Source of the DNA: a virus
Reading direction: 5' to 3' (one strand)
IMG/VR virus record: IMGVR_UViG_3300042395_000266
Coordinates: 1 to 55,906 of that record
DNA length: 55,906 nucleotides
The notes below the pieces were generated by a model that did no database searches, was not told the origin of the DNA, and saw only the letters and a program-made list of their open reading frames with translations. Below are positions 18,236 through 26,486 of the stretch, piece by piece. The position numbers and the translations under genes were made by a program. The stretch's first letter is position 1, and every line of letters begins with the position of its first letter.

Positions 18236-18607
18236 ATGGTGGATATATCGATGAACGGCGGCAGGGTCGTCATGCGCGGCAGCGCCGTCGCCATAGGAAG
18301 CGGGTGCTGCTGCGAGTTGCCGTGTGGCCCTGAAAACCCCAGCGAGCCTGTTGTGCTGGTTAGGACGTACTGCGCAAACCCCGAGTCGTGGACTCAAGAG
18401 ATTCCGCCCGACCCTCGCCCAACGCCGGATTGGGTCACGTTTCTTCAGGAGACGTGGTACTACTACAACATCAGCGTGGTGGAAGAAATACCCGGCGCGC
18501 AATATGCTTGGTACGCCAGTTGTTGTGAGTACGGGCCTAGTGCGTGGATTTACTTGTGCGGCGTGCCCTACTACCTCCCAACTTGCCTGCTGAACATTTT
18601 CCCGTGA
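18236..18607 (+). CDS. Cys-rich tail-region protein
   Basis: A 123-residue protein with about 10 cysteines (GCCCELPCG; SCCEYG; LCGVPYYLPTC) and many aromatics. Such content suggests disulfide bonds or metal binding, unusual for a cytoplasmic assembly protein and compatible with an exposed tail-tip role. Unrecognised. Confidence 0.5.
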   Translation: MVDISMNGGRVVMRGSAVAIGSGCCCELPCGPENPSEPVVLVRTYCANPESWTQEIPPDPRPTPDWVTFLQETWYYYNISVVEEIPGAQYAWYASCCEYGPSAWIYLCGVPYYLPTCLLNIFP

Positions 18608-19047
18608 TTACAGGCCCACGAAAACTGTTTGAGTTTGTTTGTCAGTCTCGCGGCTACACGGCCGATGAGGTGCGGCCGTGCATCGTGTCGCAGGACGCCG
18701 ACACGGTGACGGTGGACGAGCATCACCCGTCATACCCTCGCAAGAGACAGTCGCCAGCCGCTGCTAGATCGGGGCCGCCATCACCGCCGCCTCCACTTGG
18801 CCCAGGCGGCCACATGAAGGCCATGCTGGCAGGCTGGCCCTTCAGGATCGTCGCCACGCCAACGTGCCCCTGTAACGCCCACGCCCGGCAGATGGACGCC
18901 TGGGGTCCAGACGAGTGCATTGCCAGGATGGACGAGATCGTCGGCTGGCTGCGGGCCGAGGCCGAGCGCAGGGGGCTACCGTTTTCAGACACGGCAGCGA
19001 GGCTTCTGGTAAGGCGGGCAATCTGGAAGGCCCGAAAATCGCATTGA
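18604..19047 (+). CDS. Conserved tail-region protein with CPC motif
   Basis: A 147-residue protein beginning at GTG 18604, overlapping the previous stop (GTGA). A Pro-rich hinge (about 62-78) separates an N-terminal helical part from a C-terminal domain with TPTCPCNAHARQMDAWGPDEC and a helical LRAEAERRGLPFSDTAARLLVRRAI end. The four cysteine/histidine residues could bind metal. Unrecognised. Confidence 0.55.
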   Translation: MITGPRKLFEFVCQSRGYTADEVRPCIVSQDADTVTVDEHHPSYPRKRQSPAAARSGPPSPPPPLGPGGHMKAMLAGWPFRIVATPTCPCNAHARQMDAWGPDECIARMDEIVGWLRAEAERRGLPFSDTAARLLVRRAIWKARKSH

Positions 19048-19072
19048 CTGCCGTAGGCTACCGAACGACAAT
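19044..19072 (+). promoter_or_regulatory. Candidate promoter, possibly leaderless
   Basis: TTGACT (19044-19049), a 17-base spacer and GACAAT (19067-19072), with TAGGCTACCG inside the spacer. The predicted start point falls on or next to the ATG at 19079, so the transcript may lack a leader. Confidence 0.5.
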
Positions 19073-19078
19073 CTGCCA

Positions 19079-19372
19079 ATGCCCAAAGACCACCACTTTA
19101 TCATCTGCGGGCTTCGATACCTCCTGCGTTTCACGCGGCTGAAGGGCAGCGCCGCCGGCTGGGCCTACGTTCCAGACCACAAGAACCCGCAGATGCAGCG
19201 GAAAATCCTTGTGGACGAGCGGCTCAAGTCGCGATCCAGGCTGGAGACGATCTGCCACGAAGTCCTCCATGTCTGCTTCCCGACCGTTGGCGAGTCGCAC
19301 ATCACCGAGTCGGCCCGAGACTTGGCCCGCGTGTTGTGGGCGCTGGGCTACCGCGACCACGAAAAGGAGTGA
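19079..19372 (+). CDS. HExxH zinc-peptidase-like protein
   Basis: A 97-residue protein with ETICHEVLHVCFP (HEVLH near residues 60-64), the zinc-binding motif of ImmA/IrrE and SprT-like peptidases, followed by glutamates that could be the third ligand. ImmA-type enzymes cleave phage repressors, so a role in the lysis-lysogeny switch is possible. The protein is short and lacks an obvious substrate domain. It opens a new transcription unit. Confidence 0.6.
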   Translation: MPKDHHFIICGLRYLLRFTRLKGSAAGWAYVPDHKNPQMQRKILVDERLKSRSRLETICHEVLHVCFPTVGESHITESARDLARVLWALGYRDHEKE

Positions 19373-19375
19373 CAG

Positions 19376-19636
19376 ATGCCGAAGGCCCAGGATCGCAGCA
19401 TCCGCGACGAAATATACGCTGCTGCCGCGGAGGAACCGCCGAGGGTGGATTGGCTGCGGCAAATGAGCGAAGCCGACAGGCAAGAGATTCTCGCCATCAA
19501 GTCGGAGTGGAAGGAGGGCAAGTTCGCTGGCACGGGCCGCGGTGTCGCGAGGGCGATTCACAGGGTCTGCAAATCGCGAGGGATCGCGGTCATCAGCGTG
19601 GAAGGAATCCGAAATTGGCTCAACAAAGACCTATGA
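19376..19636 (+). CDS. Small helical, HTH-like protein
   Basis: An 86-residue protein with a conserved-looking stretch PPRVDWLRQMSEADRQEILAIKSEWKEGKF and a C-terminal segment (RGIAVISVEGIRNWL) that could be a recognition helix. AAAAGGAG precedes the ATG. It lies between a peptidase-like gene and the phosphoesterase, to which it couples. Function not known. Confidence 0.55.
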   Translation: MPKAQDRSIRDEIYAAAAEEPPRVDWLRQMSEADRQEILAIKSEWKEGKFAGTGRGVARAIHRVCKSRGIAVISVEGIRNWLNKDL

Positions 19637-20637
19637 AGAACGAGGTCATCGCCATCGCGGCCGACGCGGAGGCCGCTCGCCTTCGCGACGAACTGTCCGC
19701 GATGAAGAAGAAATACCTCGCCGCGCTCAAGCAGTTGGACACAGAGCAGGCGGCAGTCAGGAACCTGACGTCACTTGCCGGCGTCAGGGCCAAGCGGATT
19801 CCGCGGGCCAAGGCCGCAGGCAAGCGACCAGAGGCGACGGTGGTGCTCGTGGTGTCTGATTGGCACGTCGAGGAGACTGTAGACCCCTCTACCTGTCGCT
19901 CGCTCAACCAGTTCTCGCTGGAGATTGCCGACCGCCGCATCAAGCAACTGGTGCAGCGAGCGTCGATGCTCATAGAGCACGAGCGAGGGCTGACGAACAT
20001 TCGCCGCGTCGTCGTGGCCTGCCTTGGTGACCTCATTACGGGCCATATCCACGAAGACTTGGTCGAAATCACGTCGCTGGCCCCGCTGGCGGCGACCCGC
20101 TGGGCCGGCGAGCGGCTGGCCGGCGTGATCGACGCCATGCACGAGATCGCCCCGGTGCTCGTGGCGACGGCCTGCGGCAACCACGGCCGCGTCGGCAAGC
20201 CCAGGATGGCTACCGAGCAGGAACATTCGTTTGAACAGCATCTCTACTTGACGATGGCCCAGGCCGAGAAGCGGCCCACCGTCAAGTGGCAGATCGGCCG
20301 GGGCTACCTCAACATCGTTGACCTCGACGGCTTCGTGCTTCGCGCCCACCACGGTCACGCCATCCGGTTTGCGGGCGGCATCGGCGGCCTGACGATCCCG
20401 ATGAACAAGGCTATCGCCAACTGGAACCAAGCCCAGCGCGCCGATTTAGACGTGCTGGGGCACTGGCACTCGTTTTCCTGGCTGCCCTATCGGTTCGTCG
20501 CGAACGGGTGCCTAATCGGCCACAACGCCTTTGCCGACCGGATCAAGGCCGAGTACCAGCCGCCCAGCCAAAGCCTCATCGTCATCGATCACGAGCACAG
20601 CCGGGTCACGAAGGTTCTCCCGATCTTCCTCACATGA
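19633..20637 (+). CDS. Calcineurin-like phosphoesterase
   Basis: A 334-residue protein with an N-terminal coiled coil (about 1-45) and a metallophosphatase domain whose motifs are in the correct order: SDWH, LGDLITG, CGNHGR, HHGHAI and GHWH. These bind two metals and hydrolyse phosphoesters. Phage members are often found near structural or nucleotide genes; some process nucleic acids. The GNHGR version and length match a group common in environmental phages. Substrate unknown. Confidence 0.85.
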   Translation: MKNEVIAIAADAEAARLRDELSAMKKKYLAALKQLDTEQAAVRNLTSLAGVRAKRIPRAKAAGKRPEATVVLVVSDWHVEETVDPSTCRSLNQFSLEIADRRIKQLVQRASMLIEHERGLTNIRRVVVACLGDLITGHIHEDLVEITSLAPLAATRWAGERLAGVIDAMHEIAPVLVATACGNHGRVGKPRMATEQEHSFEQHLYLTMAQAEKRPTVKWQIGRGYLNIVDLDGFVLRAHHGHAIRFAGGIGGLTIPMNKAIANWNQAQRADLDVLGHWHSFSWLPYRFVANGCLIGHNAFADRIKAEYQPPSQSLIVIDHEHSRVTKVLPIFLT

Positions 20638-21122
20638 CCGAAAAAGACCTCCTCCGCACGGCGGCGTTCGCGGCGGCGAGGCGGTCGCACGACCCCCGCA
20701 CGCAAAACGGGGCCGTGCTGGTGCCTTCCGGTGGTTGGATGCCGGTGGCGGTCGCCGCCAACCACTACCCCGTTCGTTGGTGGGCGGCCGGCAGCCGCCT
20801 GGAGGCGCCGGAGAAGTACCGATACATCGAACACGCCGAGCGCGCCGTGATCTACAAGGCGGCGGCCTGCGGGCAGGCGACCGAGGGATCGACCCTCTAC
20901 TGCCCGTGGTTCGCCTGCACTGACTGCGCCAGGGCGATCATCTGCGCTGGCGTGGCGGCCGTCGTGGGGCATGAGGCCGCCAGGGCGCGCACGCCCTCGC
21001 GGTGGGCAGGCGAGGTCGCGGCGGCCGAGTCGATGCTGACGGATGCCGGAGTCGCCATGCGGTGGCTTGGGGGCACGCTGGGCGTATCCATCCTGTTCGA
21101 CGGCGAGAAACTGGAGTTGTGA
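20634..21122 (+). CDS. Deoxycytidylate deaminase-like enzyme
   Basis: A 162-residue zinc-dependent deaminase: HAERAVI supplies the His ligand and catalytic Glu, and CPWFACTDC supplies the two Cys ligands. The size and spacing fit dCMP deaminases, which make dUMP for dTTP synthesis. It sits immediately before a dNMP kinase, as in phage nucleotide modules. ATGA overlap with the phosphoesterase gene. Confidence 0.85.
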   Translation: MTEKDLLRTAAFAAARRSHDPRTQNGAVLVPSGGWMPVAVAANHYPVRWWAAGSRLEAPEKYRYIEHAERAVIYKAAACGQATEGSTLYCPWFACTDCARAIICAGVAAVVGHEAARARTPSRWAGEVAAAESMLTDAGVAMRWLGGTLGVSILFDGEKLEL

Positions 21123-21124
21123 CC

Positions 21125-21670
21125 ATGCGACTGATTGGGCTGTGCGGAGCCGCCGGGGCCGGGAAGGGTTCTGTCGCGACGATCTTGCGGAGCCTGGGCT
21201 TCGTGGAGGTGTCGTTTGCCGACCCTTTGTACGCTGCCGTGGCGGCCATCACGGGCATCACAACCGACCGGCTACACGACCGAGCCGTGAAGGAGGCGGT
21301 GATTCCGTGGATCGGAAAGTCGCCTCGGCAACTGCTTCAGACGCTTGGGACGGAATGGGGGCGGCAGATGGTGTGCGACGACCTGTGGGTGCTGTCGGCA
21401 CTGCGGGCCGCCAGCCGGCACGACAGGGTGGTGGTTCCAGACGTGCGGTTCGACAACGAGGCCAGGGCCATCCGCGAGCGCGGTGGTGTCGTCCTGCGGG
21501 TCGTTCGGCCGGGCGTCTCGTGCCTGACAGCCGACACGTCGTCGCACGAAAGCGAGGCCGGAATCAGCGACTACTTGATCGACGGCGAGATCGTGAACGA
21601 CGGCGACCTGACGTGCCTGCCGGGGAAGGTCGATGCGGCCATTCTAAGGCTACCGACCCATATAATGTAA
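21125..21670 (+). CDS. Deoxynucleoside monophosphate kinase
   Basis: A 181-residue P-loop kinase: GLCGAAGAGKGSVA (residues 5-18), a following FADPL segment, LQTLGTEWGR motif (about 73-82) and PDVRFDNEA. The LGTExGR and DVRF motifs are typical of phage dNMP kinases (T4 gp1 type), which phosphorylate dGMP, dTMP and related nucleotides. Confidence 0.85.
   Translation: MRLIGLCGAAGAGKGSVATILRSLGFVEVSFADPLYAAVAAITGITTDRLHDRAVKEAVIPWIGKSPRQLLQTLGTEWGRQMVCDDLWVLSALRAASRHDRVVVPDVRFDNEARAIRERGGVVLRVVRPGVSCLTADTSSHESEAGISDYLIDGEIVNDGDLTCLPGKVDAAILRLPTHIM
21648..21666 (+). promoter_or_regulatory. GGCTAC element with perfect TATAAT
   Basis: AAGGCTACCG ends in the previous gene and TATAAT (21661-21666) begins 13 bases after its GG. 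No good -35 hexamer is present. The predicted transcript would start near 21673, just before a GGA hairpin. Confidence 0.55.
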
Positions 21671-21684
21671 GCAGGACACGTTGT

Positions 21685-21700
21685 CTCGCATGGAGGCGAG
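21685..21700 (+). promoter_or_regulatory. RBS hairpin with ATGGAG hexaloop
   Basis: CTCGC-ATGGAG-GCGAG: a five-bp stem with GGA in a six-base loop, seven bases before the ATG at 21707. GGAGG, the likely Shine-Dalgarno sequence, is shared by loop and stem. It fits a CsrA-repressible leader. Confidence 0.55.
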
Positions 21701-21706
21701 GATGGC

Positions 21707-22006
21707 ATGACTGCCGACGAATTCAAGCAGGGCACAATCGATACGTTTCTCCGTATCGCTGACCGTTTCGGCGTCCCCTGCGTGATCTTGGCAGCGGTTG
21801 TGTATTTCGGCCGCGAGGCCGCCGTTGCGATTCACAGCACGGTCGTTCAGCCGGTCGTGAAAAGCCACGTTGAGTTCCTTGAGACAACGTCAGAAGTGCA
21901 ACAGCAGCAGGCCAGAACGCTTGAGGAACTTGCGACCGGGCAGATCGAAATCAAGGCCGCTCTCACGCGACGGGACGCGGTGACCAACATTGAGGGGAGA
22001 AACTAG
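21707..22006 (+). CDS. Small membrane protein, holin candidate
   Basis: A 99-residue protein with one hydrophobic segment (about residues 22-38, FGVPCVILAAVVYFG), then an amphipathic helix (about 50-80) and a charged end. It could be a holin or a tail-associated membrane protein. Start of a unit under its own promoter and hairpin, followed by fibre genes. Confidence 0.55.
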   Translation: MTADEFKQGTIDTFLRIADRFGVPCVILAAVVYFGREAAVAIHSTVVQPVVKSHVEFLETTSEVQQQQARTLEELATGQIEIKAALTRRDAVTNIEGRN

Positions 22007-22008
22007 AC

Positions 22009-22299
22009 ATGGCAGCAGTGGTTTTCACGTCAGTGAGCGTAGGGACAACCGCGACGAGCGTCTTGGCCGCTGCCAGCGGCAACAACTACCAGTTCATCGC
22101 CATCGCCAACAACGGTTCGTCCACAGCCTACCTCAAGTTGGTGCCGACGACGAGCGCCCTGACGACGAGCAACGGCGTCCCCCTGGCCGCCGGCGCTTCG
22201 CTGCTGCTCGACCAAGACCTGACGCCAATCTTCACCAGTGGCATTTCCGCGATCTGCGACACCGGCGCTTCAACGACACTGGCAGTCCAAGCGTACTGA
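22009..22299 (+). CDS. Small virion-associated protein
   Basis: A 96-residue Ala/Thr/Ser-rich beta protein (NNYQFIAIANNGSSTAYLKLVPTTSALTTSNGVPLAAGASL). Similar proteins often lie among tail-fibre genes as adhesion or structural modules. Not recognised. Confidence 0.5.
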   Translation: MAAVVFTSVSVGTTATSVLAAASGNNYQFIAIANNGSSTAYLKLVPTTSALTTSNGVPLAAGASLLLDQDLTPIFTSGISAICDTGASTTLAVQAY

Positions 22300-22300
22300 C

Positions 22301-23233
22301 ATGGCGTTCCTGAACACCAGCGGAGCGTTTCGATTCATCGGCGGCGCCATCTCTCTGGCAAAGCCGGCCGCTGGGCCGACGTACCACCCAGAGGCGTTGG
22401 CGTGGCGTACGGCAGCACTGGCGAATGGTGGGACAGTGTCTGCCACAACCATGCAGGCGGTCAGCGACCTGTGCCAAGCCGTTGACGACAATTCGCTGCG
22501 GGACAGGTTTATACGCCTGAACCTTTGTTGCGGCAGCAACGTGCAGGCGGCCGTGGTTCCTTTGTATCGCGGTCCTTCTCCAACTGGCACGCAGTACGGT
22601 GACGCCGTGGACGGAAACATCGGGCCATTCGTGACCGGCATTGGATACACGCAGACCACAGGCTTTGTTACAGACTCTTCCAGTTACCTAGACACAGGAA
22701 TGCCCATATCAAACATGCTGGCCGCTGCGGCCAACTATGACGAGGTGCATGTGTCGATGTGGCTGAAGACTGTGGGCACCGGCTCTTCCGCAGAGATGGG
22801 CGGTCTCGACTACTACGCGTGCGCCGGCGACGGCGGCGATGGGCTTTATTTGTCAGCAAGCACTTCGGGCTACATGCAGTCTGTGCCTAACGGCGGCGAT
22901 TACGACATTTCTGCCGCTTCCCAGGGTGCTGGCCTGCACCTAGCCGTGCGGTCATCTGGCTCGCCTTTCTACACGCGAAACGGCATTGACCAAACAATCA
23001 CCTCCAACAGCGGCGGTGGATTCGCTTGGTCGTCCGCAGCCACTGTGGTTTCGCTGCTTGTCCTGGGATACGCCTACACGGACGAGGCGTGCGACATCTA
23101 CAGCCTGCCAAGCGGCTCTGGCCATCAGGTTGGCGGGTACTCATACGGACTGGGCATGAGCACAAGCGGCATGAGGGAGACTTGGTATGACATCTTGCTT
23201 GCGTTTCAGCAGGCTATTGGGAGGGCCGCGTAA
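22301..23233 (+). CDS. Receptor-binding/tail fibre protein
   Basis: A 310-residue protein related to the C-terminal half of the fibre at 23487. Both contain an ...RFIRLNLCCGSN-like/KIWRANVFAGN segment, a VPLYRGPSPTGTQYG or VPIYRGPSRSGTQYG motif, and a closing ILLAFQQAIGRAA / LRLQQELGRA helix. The core is predicted as a jelly-roll, lectin-like domain. A short N-terminal anchor replaces the long shaft of the other fibre. Confidence 0.65.
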   Translation: MAFLNTSGAFRFIGGAISLAKPAAGPTYHPEALAWRTAALANGGTVSATTMQAVSDLCQAVDDNSLRDRFIRLNLCCGSNVQAAVVPLYRGPSPTGTQYGDAVDGNIGPFVTGIGYTQTTGFVTDSSSYLDTGMPISNMLAAAANYDEVHVSMWLKTVGTGSSAEMGGLDYYACAGDGGDGLYLSASTSGYMQSVPNGGDYDISAASQGAGLHLAVRSSGSPFYTRNGIDQTITSNSGGGFAWSSAATVVSLLVLGYAYTDEACDIYSLPSGSGHQVGGYSYGLGMSTSGMRETWYDILLAFQQAIGRAA

Positions 23234-23475
23234 TGGGATGGCTCGCAGTAACAGAATCGCAACGGGGCGGGCTTGAGTCGCTGAATGCGGTGTCTCCAGA
23301 AGTGCGAGTCAATGTCGTTCGCGGATCGCAGGGCGGTTGGCTGGCAAATGACTCCGCACTAAGCGAGGCCGTAGCAGGCGGGTACTTGCAGCATTTCGCC
23401 GCTTGGTACGCAGCCCTGACGCCCAGCGATGACGTGCCGGCACCGCGGCCGCCCAGGCCCGAGCGCCGGAAGTAA
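23233..23475 (+). CDS. Small fibre-region protein
   Basis: An 80-residue protein starting in the previous stop (TAATG), ending in a Pro/Arg tail (PAPRPPRPERRK). Lies between the two related fibre genes; could be an assembly factor. Unrecognised. Confidence 0.5.
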   Translation: MGWLAVTESQRGGLESLNAVSPEVRVNVVRGSQGGWLANDSALSEAVAGGYLQHFAAWYAALTPSDDVPAPRPPRPERRK

Positions 23476-23486
23476 GGACTGACCAG

Positions 23487-25136
23487 ATGGCCGACAAGAA
23501 AATCAGCGAGTTGACAAGCGGTTCCGCTGTCTCGACAAGCGTCGTGCCGGTGAGCGATGCGGCCGGCACGGCGACGACGAAAGTGACGCTGGCCGCTATC
23601 GCAGCCTTGGGCGGCGGCCCGCCGTCAGCCCATGCCAGCACTCACGGCGCAGGCGGCTCCGACGAGGTCACGCCGGCTGCCATCGGTGCTGCCGAAGCCA
23701 CCCACTCGCACGCGGCCGGCGACATCACCAGTGGAGTCCTTGCGGCCGCGAGGCTCCCATCCGCGACGACGACCGCCGCCGGAGCCGTTGTTGTCGGCAG
23801 CGGAATCAACGTCAGCAGCGGGACGATTTCGGCAACAGCGGCCAGCGTCGGCGCCGCGGCAACGGCACACACGCACACGCTGGCAGCAATCACCGATGCC
23901 GGCACGGCCGCAGCCAAGTCTGTGCCGGCCGCCGGAAATGCGAGTTCCACCGAGGTCGTGCTTGGCTCCGACACGAGGCTTTCGGATGCGAGGACGCCAG
24001 CAAGCCATTCGCACGGGAACTTGTCCAACGCTGGCGCCATCGGCGCGGCCGCCGACCAGATCGTCGTGACGACCACGGGAGGTGCGCTGACGACGGTCGG
24101 CACGCTGACGGAGGTTCAGACCTATGTCTCCGATCTATTCACTGTAAATATCGCGACAGACGACTACCTGGGGAATGTCATCACCAGCATCGATGGAGCG
24201 TTCTCCTACACAAACGGCCAAGTCAGCAGCATCAGCACGACAGTCTCGTCGTTGAACAGCAGCGTCTCGTCGCTCCAGACTGCCGACACCTATACCCCAG
24301 GCTACGACGGGGTTGCAGACGCGGACGATTGGGTGAGCCGCGTGAGCGCGCAGGGTGCTTCTGTTTCAACGGCTACACGCGCCGCGGTGACCAGATTTTG
24401 CGTGGCTGTCGCGGCTGCTGGCCTGCGCAGCAAAATCTGGCGAGCGAACGTCTTCGCGGGGAACACCATCGCCGCTGCGATGGTGCCGATCTACCGCGGC
24501 CCGAGCCGAAGCGGCACGCAGTATGGCGGCACCATTGACACGAACAATAATTTCTCCTCCGCGTCGTGGACTGAGGCCAGCGGCCTCGTCGGCAACGGCT
24601 CGACGCGGTACCTGACGCTGGGCACGTTTGCGGAGTTGCGAACTGATTGGGCGACGGGGCATTTTGGGATCGACTACACGGGCGCGGATGCGACGGATCG
24701 GATGCTCTTGGGCGGGTTTTTCAACGAAAGCCTGACCTCGCCGCGAGGCTGGTATCGGATATGGGGTGGCACGACCTACGGCATTAACGGCGTTTTCGGC
24801 AACCCGACGAAGTCCGGGTTCACGCAAAACGCAAACCTGAAGATCGTCAACCGATCCTCGTCCACGTCGCTGTGGTTCTACGAGAGCGGTGAGCGGGTAT
24901 CGACCGAGACGACGACCGCAAATACATCGACGCAGCAGCCGCTGTCCCAGTTTTGCGTGATGGCAGCAGGCTACACGAACGTGAGCGGCGGCTCCGCGAC
25001 GACGAGCGTGAACGGGTACGCGCCAGCCGTCGGCACATGCCGAGGCTACACGATTGGCGACCCCCTGACGCAGTTTCAGGCTTATGCGTTTGGGACGGCG
25101 TGGCTGAGACTCCAGCAGGAATTGGGACGCGCATGA
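23487..25136 (+). CDS. Tail fibre with lectin-like tip
   Basis: A 549-residue protein. Residues 1-215 are a repetitive Ala/Gly/Thr/Ser shaft with HASTHGAGGSDEVTPAAIGAA, THSHAAGDI and SHSHGNL motifs typical of phage fibres. A short coiled coil follows (about 235-270). Residues 280-549 form a domain shared with the protein at 22301 (VPIYRGPSRSGTQYG). It is probably the main host-recognition fibre. Confidence 0.75.
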   Translation: MADKKISELTSGSAVSTSVVPVSDAAGTATTKVTLAAIAALGGGPPSAHASTHGAGGSDEVTPAAIGAAEATHSHAAGDITSGVLAAARLPSATTTAAGAVVVGSGINVSSGTISATAASVGAAATAHTHTLAAITDAGTAAAKSVPAAGNASSTEVVLGSDTRLSDARTPASHSHGNLSNAGAIGAAADQIVVTTTGGALTTVGTLTEVQTYVSDLFTVNIATDDYLGNVITSIDGAFSYTNGQVSSISTTVSSLNSSVSSLQTADTYTPGYDGVADADDWVSRVSAQGASVSTATRAAVTRFCVAVAAAGLRSKIWRANVFAGNTIAAAMVPIYRGPSRSGTQYGGTIDTNNNFSSASWTEASGLVGNGSTRYLTLGTFAELRTDWATGHFGIDYTGADATDRMLLGGFFNESLTSPRGWYRIWGGTTYGINGVFGNPTKSGFTQNANLKIVNRSSSTSLWFYESGERVSTETTTANTSTQQPLSQFCVMAAGYTNVSGGSATTSVNGYAPAVGTCRGYTIGDPLTQFQAYAFGTAWLRLQQELGRA

Positions 25137-25450
25137 CGCTTCAAGATTTAGCGGGCCAATTGCCGCTTGCATACGCCGAATCGCTGGAGATCGCACTGGT
25201 CTTCGGTGATTCGCTGGCGGTGCGGCTGGACGAGATTCAGCAAGCGCACGGATGCCCGTGGCTCCGCGTGTCGCCGGTTCGGCTGACAGACGGCCGCTGG
25301 ATGGTGGCAGGCGACATGCTGACTGAAGTCGGGCCTGGGGGTCTTCTGGCGGAAGGCTTCTCACACCTCGACGCGACCAGATTCTCGGAAATAGAGATCG
25401 TGCCGATGGCCGAGGCTGTCGCGATGATCCAGCGGCCCGCAGGCGAATGA
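25133..25450 (+). CDS. Fibre-region protein, unrecognised
   Basis: A 105-residue mixed alpha/beta protein starting in the fibre stop (ATGA). It contains WLRVSPVRLTDGRWMVAGDML and a closing helix. The coupling suggests a fibre chaperone or attachment protein. Confidence 0.5.
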   Translation: MTLQDLAGQLPLAYAESLEIALVFGDSLAVRLDEIQQAHGCPWLRVSPVRLTDGRWMVAGDMLTEVGPGGLLAEGFSHLDATRFSEIEIVPMAEAVAMIQRPAGE

Positions 25451-25465
25451 CCGGAGGAGGACATC

Positions 25466-25822
25466 ATGGCTGAATTTTCGCAACTTCCAGGCACTCTCAA
25501 TATCACCGCGGCCGTCGGTGACACCGTGTCGATCCCGATCCAACTCACTGGGCTGAACATCACCGGATACACGGTCACGGCCGACATTTTCGCGGTGAAG
25601 GCGTCGTCTTCTTCGGCCGACATACTTCAGGAAATCGACACATCGGTCGCGACTGTGCCGCTCTCGGTCACAGTGACAACCGCAACCACGGGCGACCTCA
25701 CCATTGCCTACGAAAACTTCTCTTACGTTTCAGCGAGCAGGAGGTGGAGGCTGCAACTGACGGCGCCGTCTGGCGCGAAGCGGTGCGCGGTCAGCGGCTC
25801 ATTCTCCGCAGCGCTGCCATGA
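25466..25822 (+). CDS. Ig-like baseplate-type protein
   Basis: A 118-residue protein with alternating strands and an N-terminal GDTVSIPIQLTGLNITGYTVTADIFAVKA pattern as in BppU-type baseplate N-terminal domains. Probable virion protein. GGAGGAGG lies before the ATG. Confidence 0.5.
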   Translation: MAEFSQLPGTLNITAAVGDTVSIPIQLTGLNITGYTVTADIFAVKASSSSADILQEIDTSVATVPLSVTVTTATTGDLTIAYENFSYVSASRRWRLQLTAPSGAKRCAVSGSFSAALP

Positions 25823-26118
25823 CCTTTGCCTTCTCTTTCACGCAGGCTGCGACTATTGTGCCGGCGGCAACGGCGGCAACGTCTGTGGTGCCGGCGTTCG
25901 TCCATGCGGCCGCCATCGCCTTGGCCGCTACACCGGCCGCATCTGTGCCATTCTCGGCCACGCAGCAGGCCGCCGTCGCGGTAGTGGACGCTGGCGCTGT
26001 CGTCAGCGTCACTGTGCCCCCGCTGATCGCCCCCCCGTCGTTCTACTCGCTGCTGACAGAGGCCGGCGAAAGGCTGCTGACGCAGGGCGGCGACACTCTT
26101 TCGCAGGAGCGAGCCTAG
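25819..26118 (+). CDS. Low-complexity Ala/Val protein
   Basis: A 99-residue protein dominated by Ala, Val, Thr and Pro up to residue 70, then a short polar end (FYSLLTEAGERLLTQGGDTLSQ). The composition resembles fibre linker regions; it starts in the previous stop (ATGA). Function unknown. Confidence 0.45.
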   Translation: MTFAFSFTQAATIVPAATAATSVVPAFVHAAAIALAATPAASVPFSATQQAAVAVVDAGAVVSVTVPPLIAPPSFYSLLTEAGERLLTQGGDTLSQERA

Positions 26119-26486
26119 TGTTTTGGTGGCTACGGAGGCGGGCCGGCGAACTGTTCGGTGCCCCCAGGTCAGGCCGGTGGCCCAAGGTTCGGGCCGAGGC
26201 CATCCGTCGGCAGCCCTTCTGTGAGGCGTGCGGGCGGGCCAAAGACCTTGAGGTGCATCACGTCATCCCCGTCCACGTCGCCAAAGAGATCGGGCGGCCG
26301 GAATTGGAACTCGACCCCTCCAATCTGGTCGTACTCTGCGGCGACCCGTGCCACTTAGTCCACGGGCACCTCATGTCGTGGAGCCGGCACAACCCCGTCG
26401 TCCGCGAAGACTGCCGCCGCTACCGGCAGCAGATCGAGGCCGCCAAGCCCGCAAAGGCCGCTACCCAACCTTCGGCAGAACGCTGA
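26118..26486 (+). CDS. HNH nuclease
   Basis: A 122-residue HNH protein: CEACG, the core EVHHVIPVHVA, NLVVLCGDPCH and a final HGH. Four Cys form a zinc site and HH/N/H the active site. HNH proteins near phage genes may assist terminase cutting or act as homing nucleases. The start is GTG at 26118 overlapping the previous TAG. Its 3' end overlaps the convergent integrase by 26 bases. Confidence 0.85.
   Translation: MFWWLRRRAGELFGAPRSGRWPKVRAEAIRRQPFCEACGRAKDLEVHHVIPVHVAKEIGRPELELDPSNLVVLCGDPCHLVHGHLMSWSRHNPVVREDCRRYRQQIEAAKPAKAATQPSAER

Noticed and set aside
26118-26486. HNH gene as a group I intron or homing insertion
   Set aside because: Neighbouring genes are intact and the gene is coupled by overlapping stop and start.
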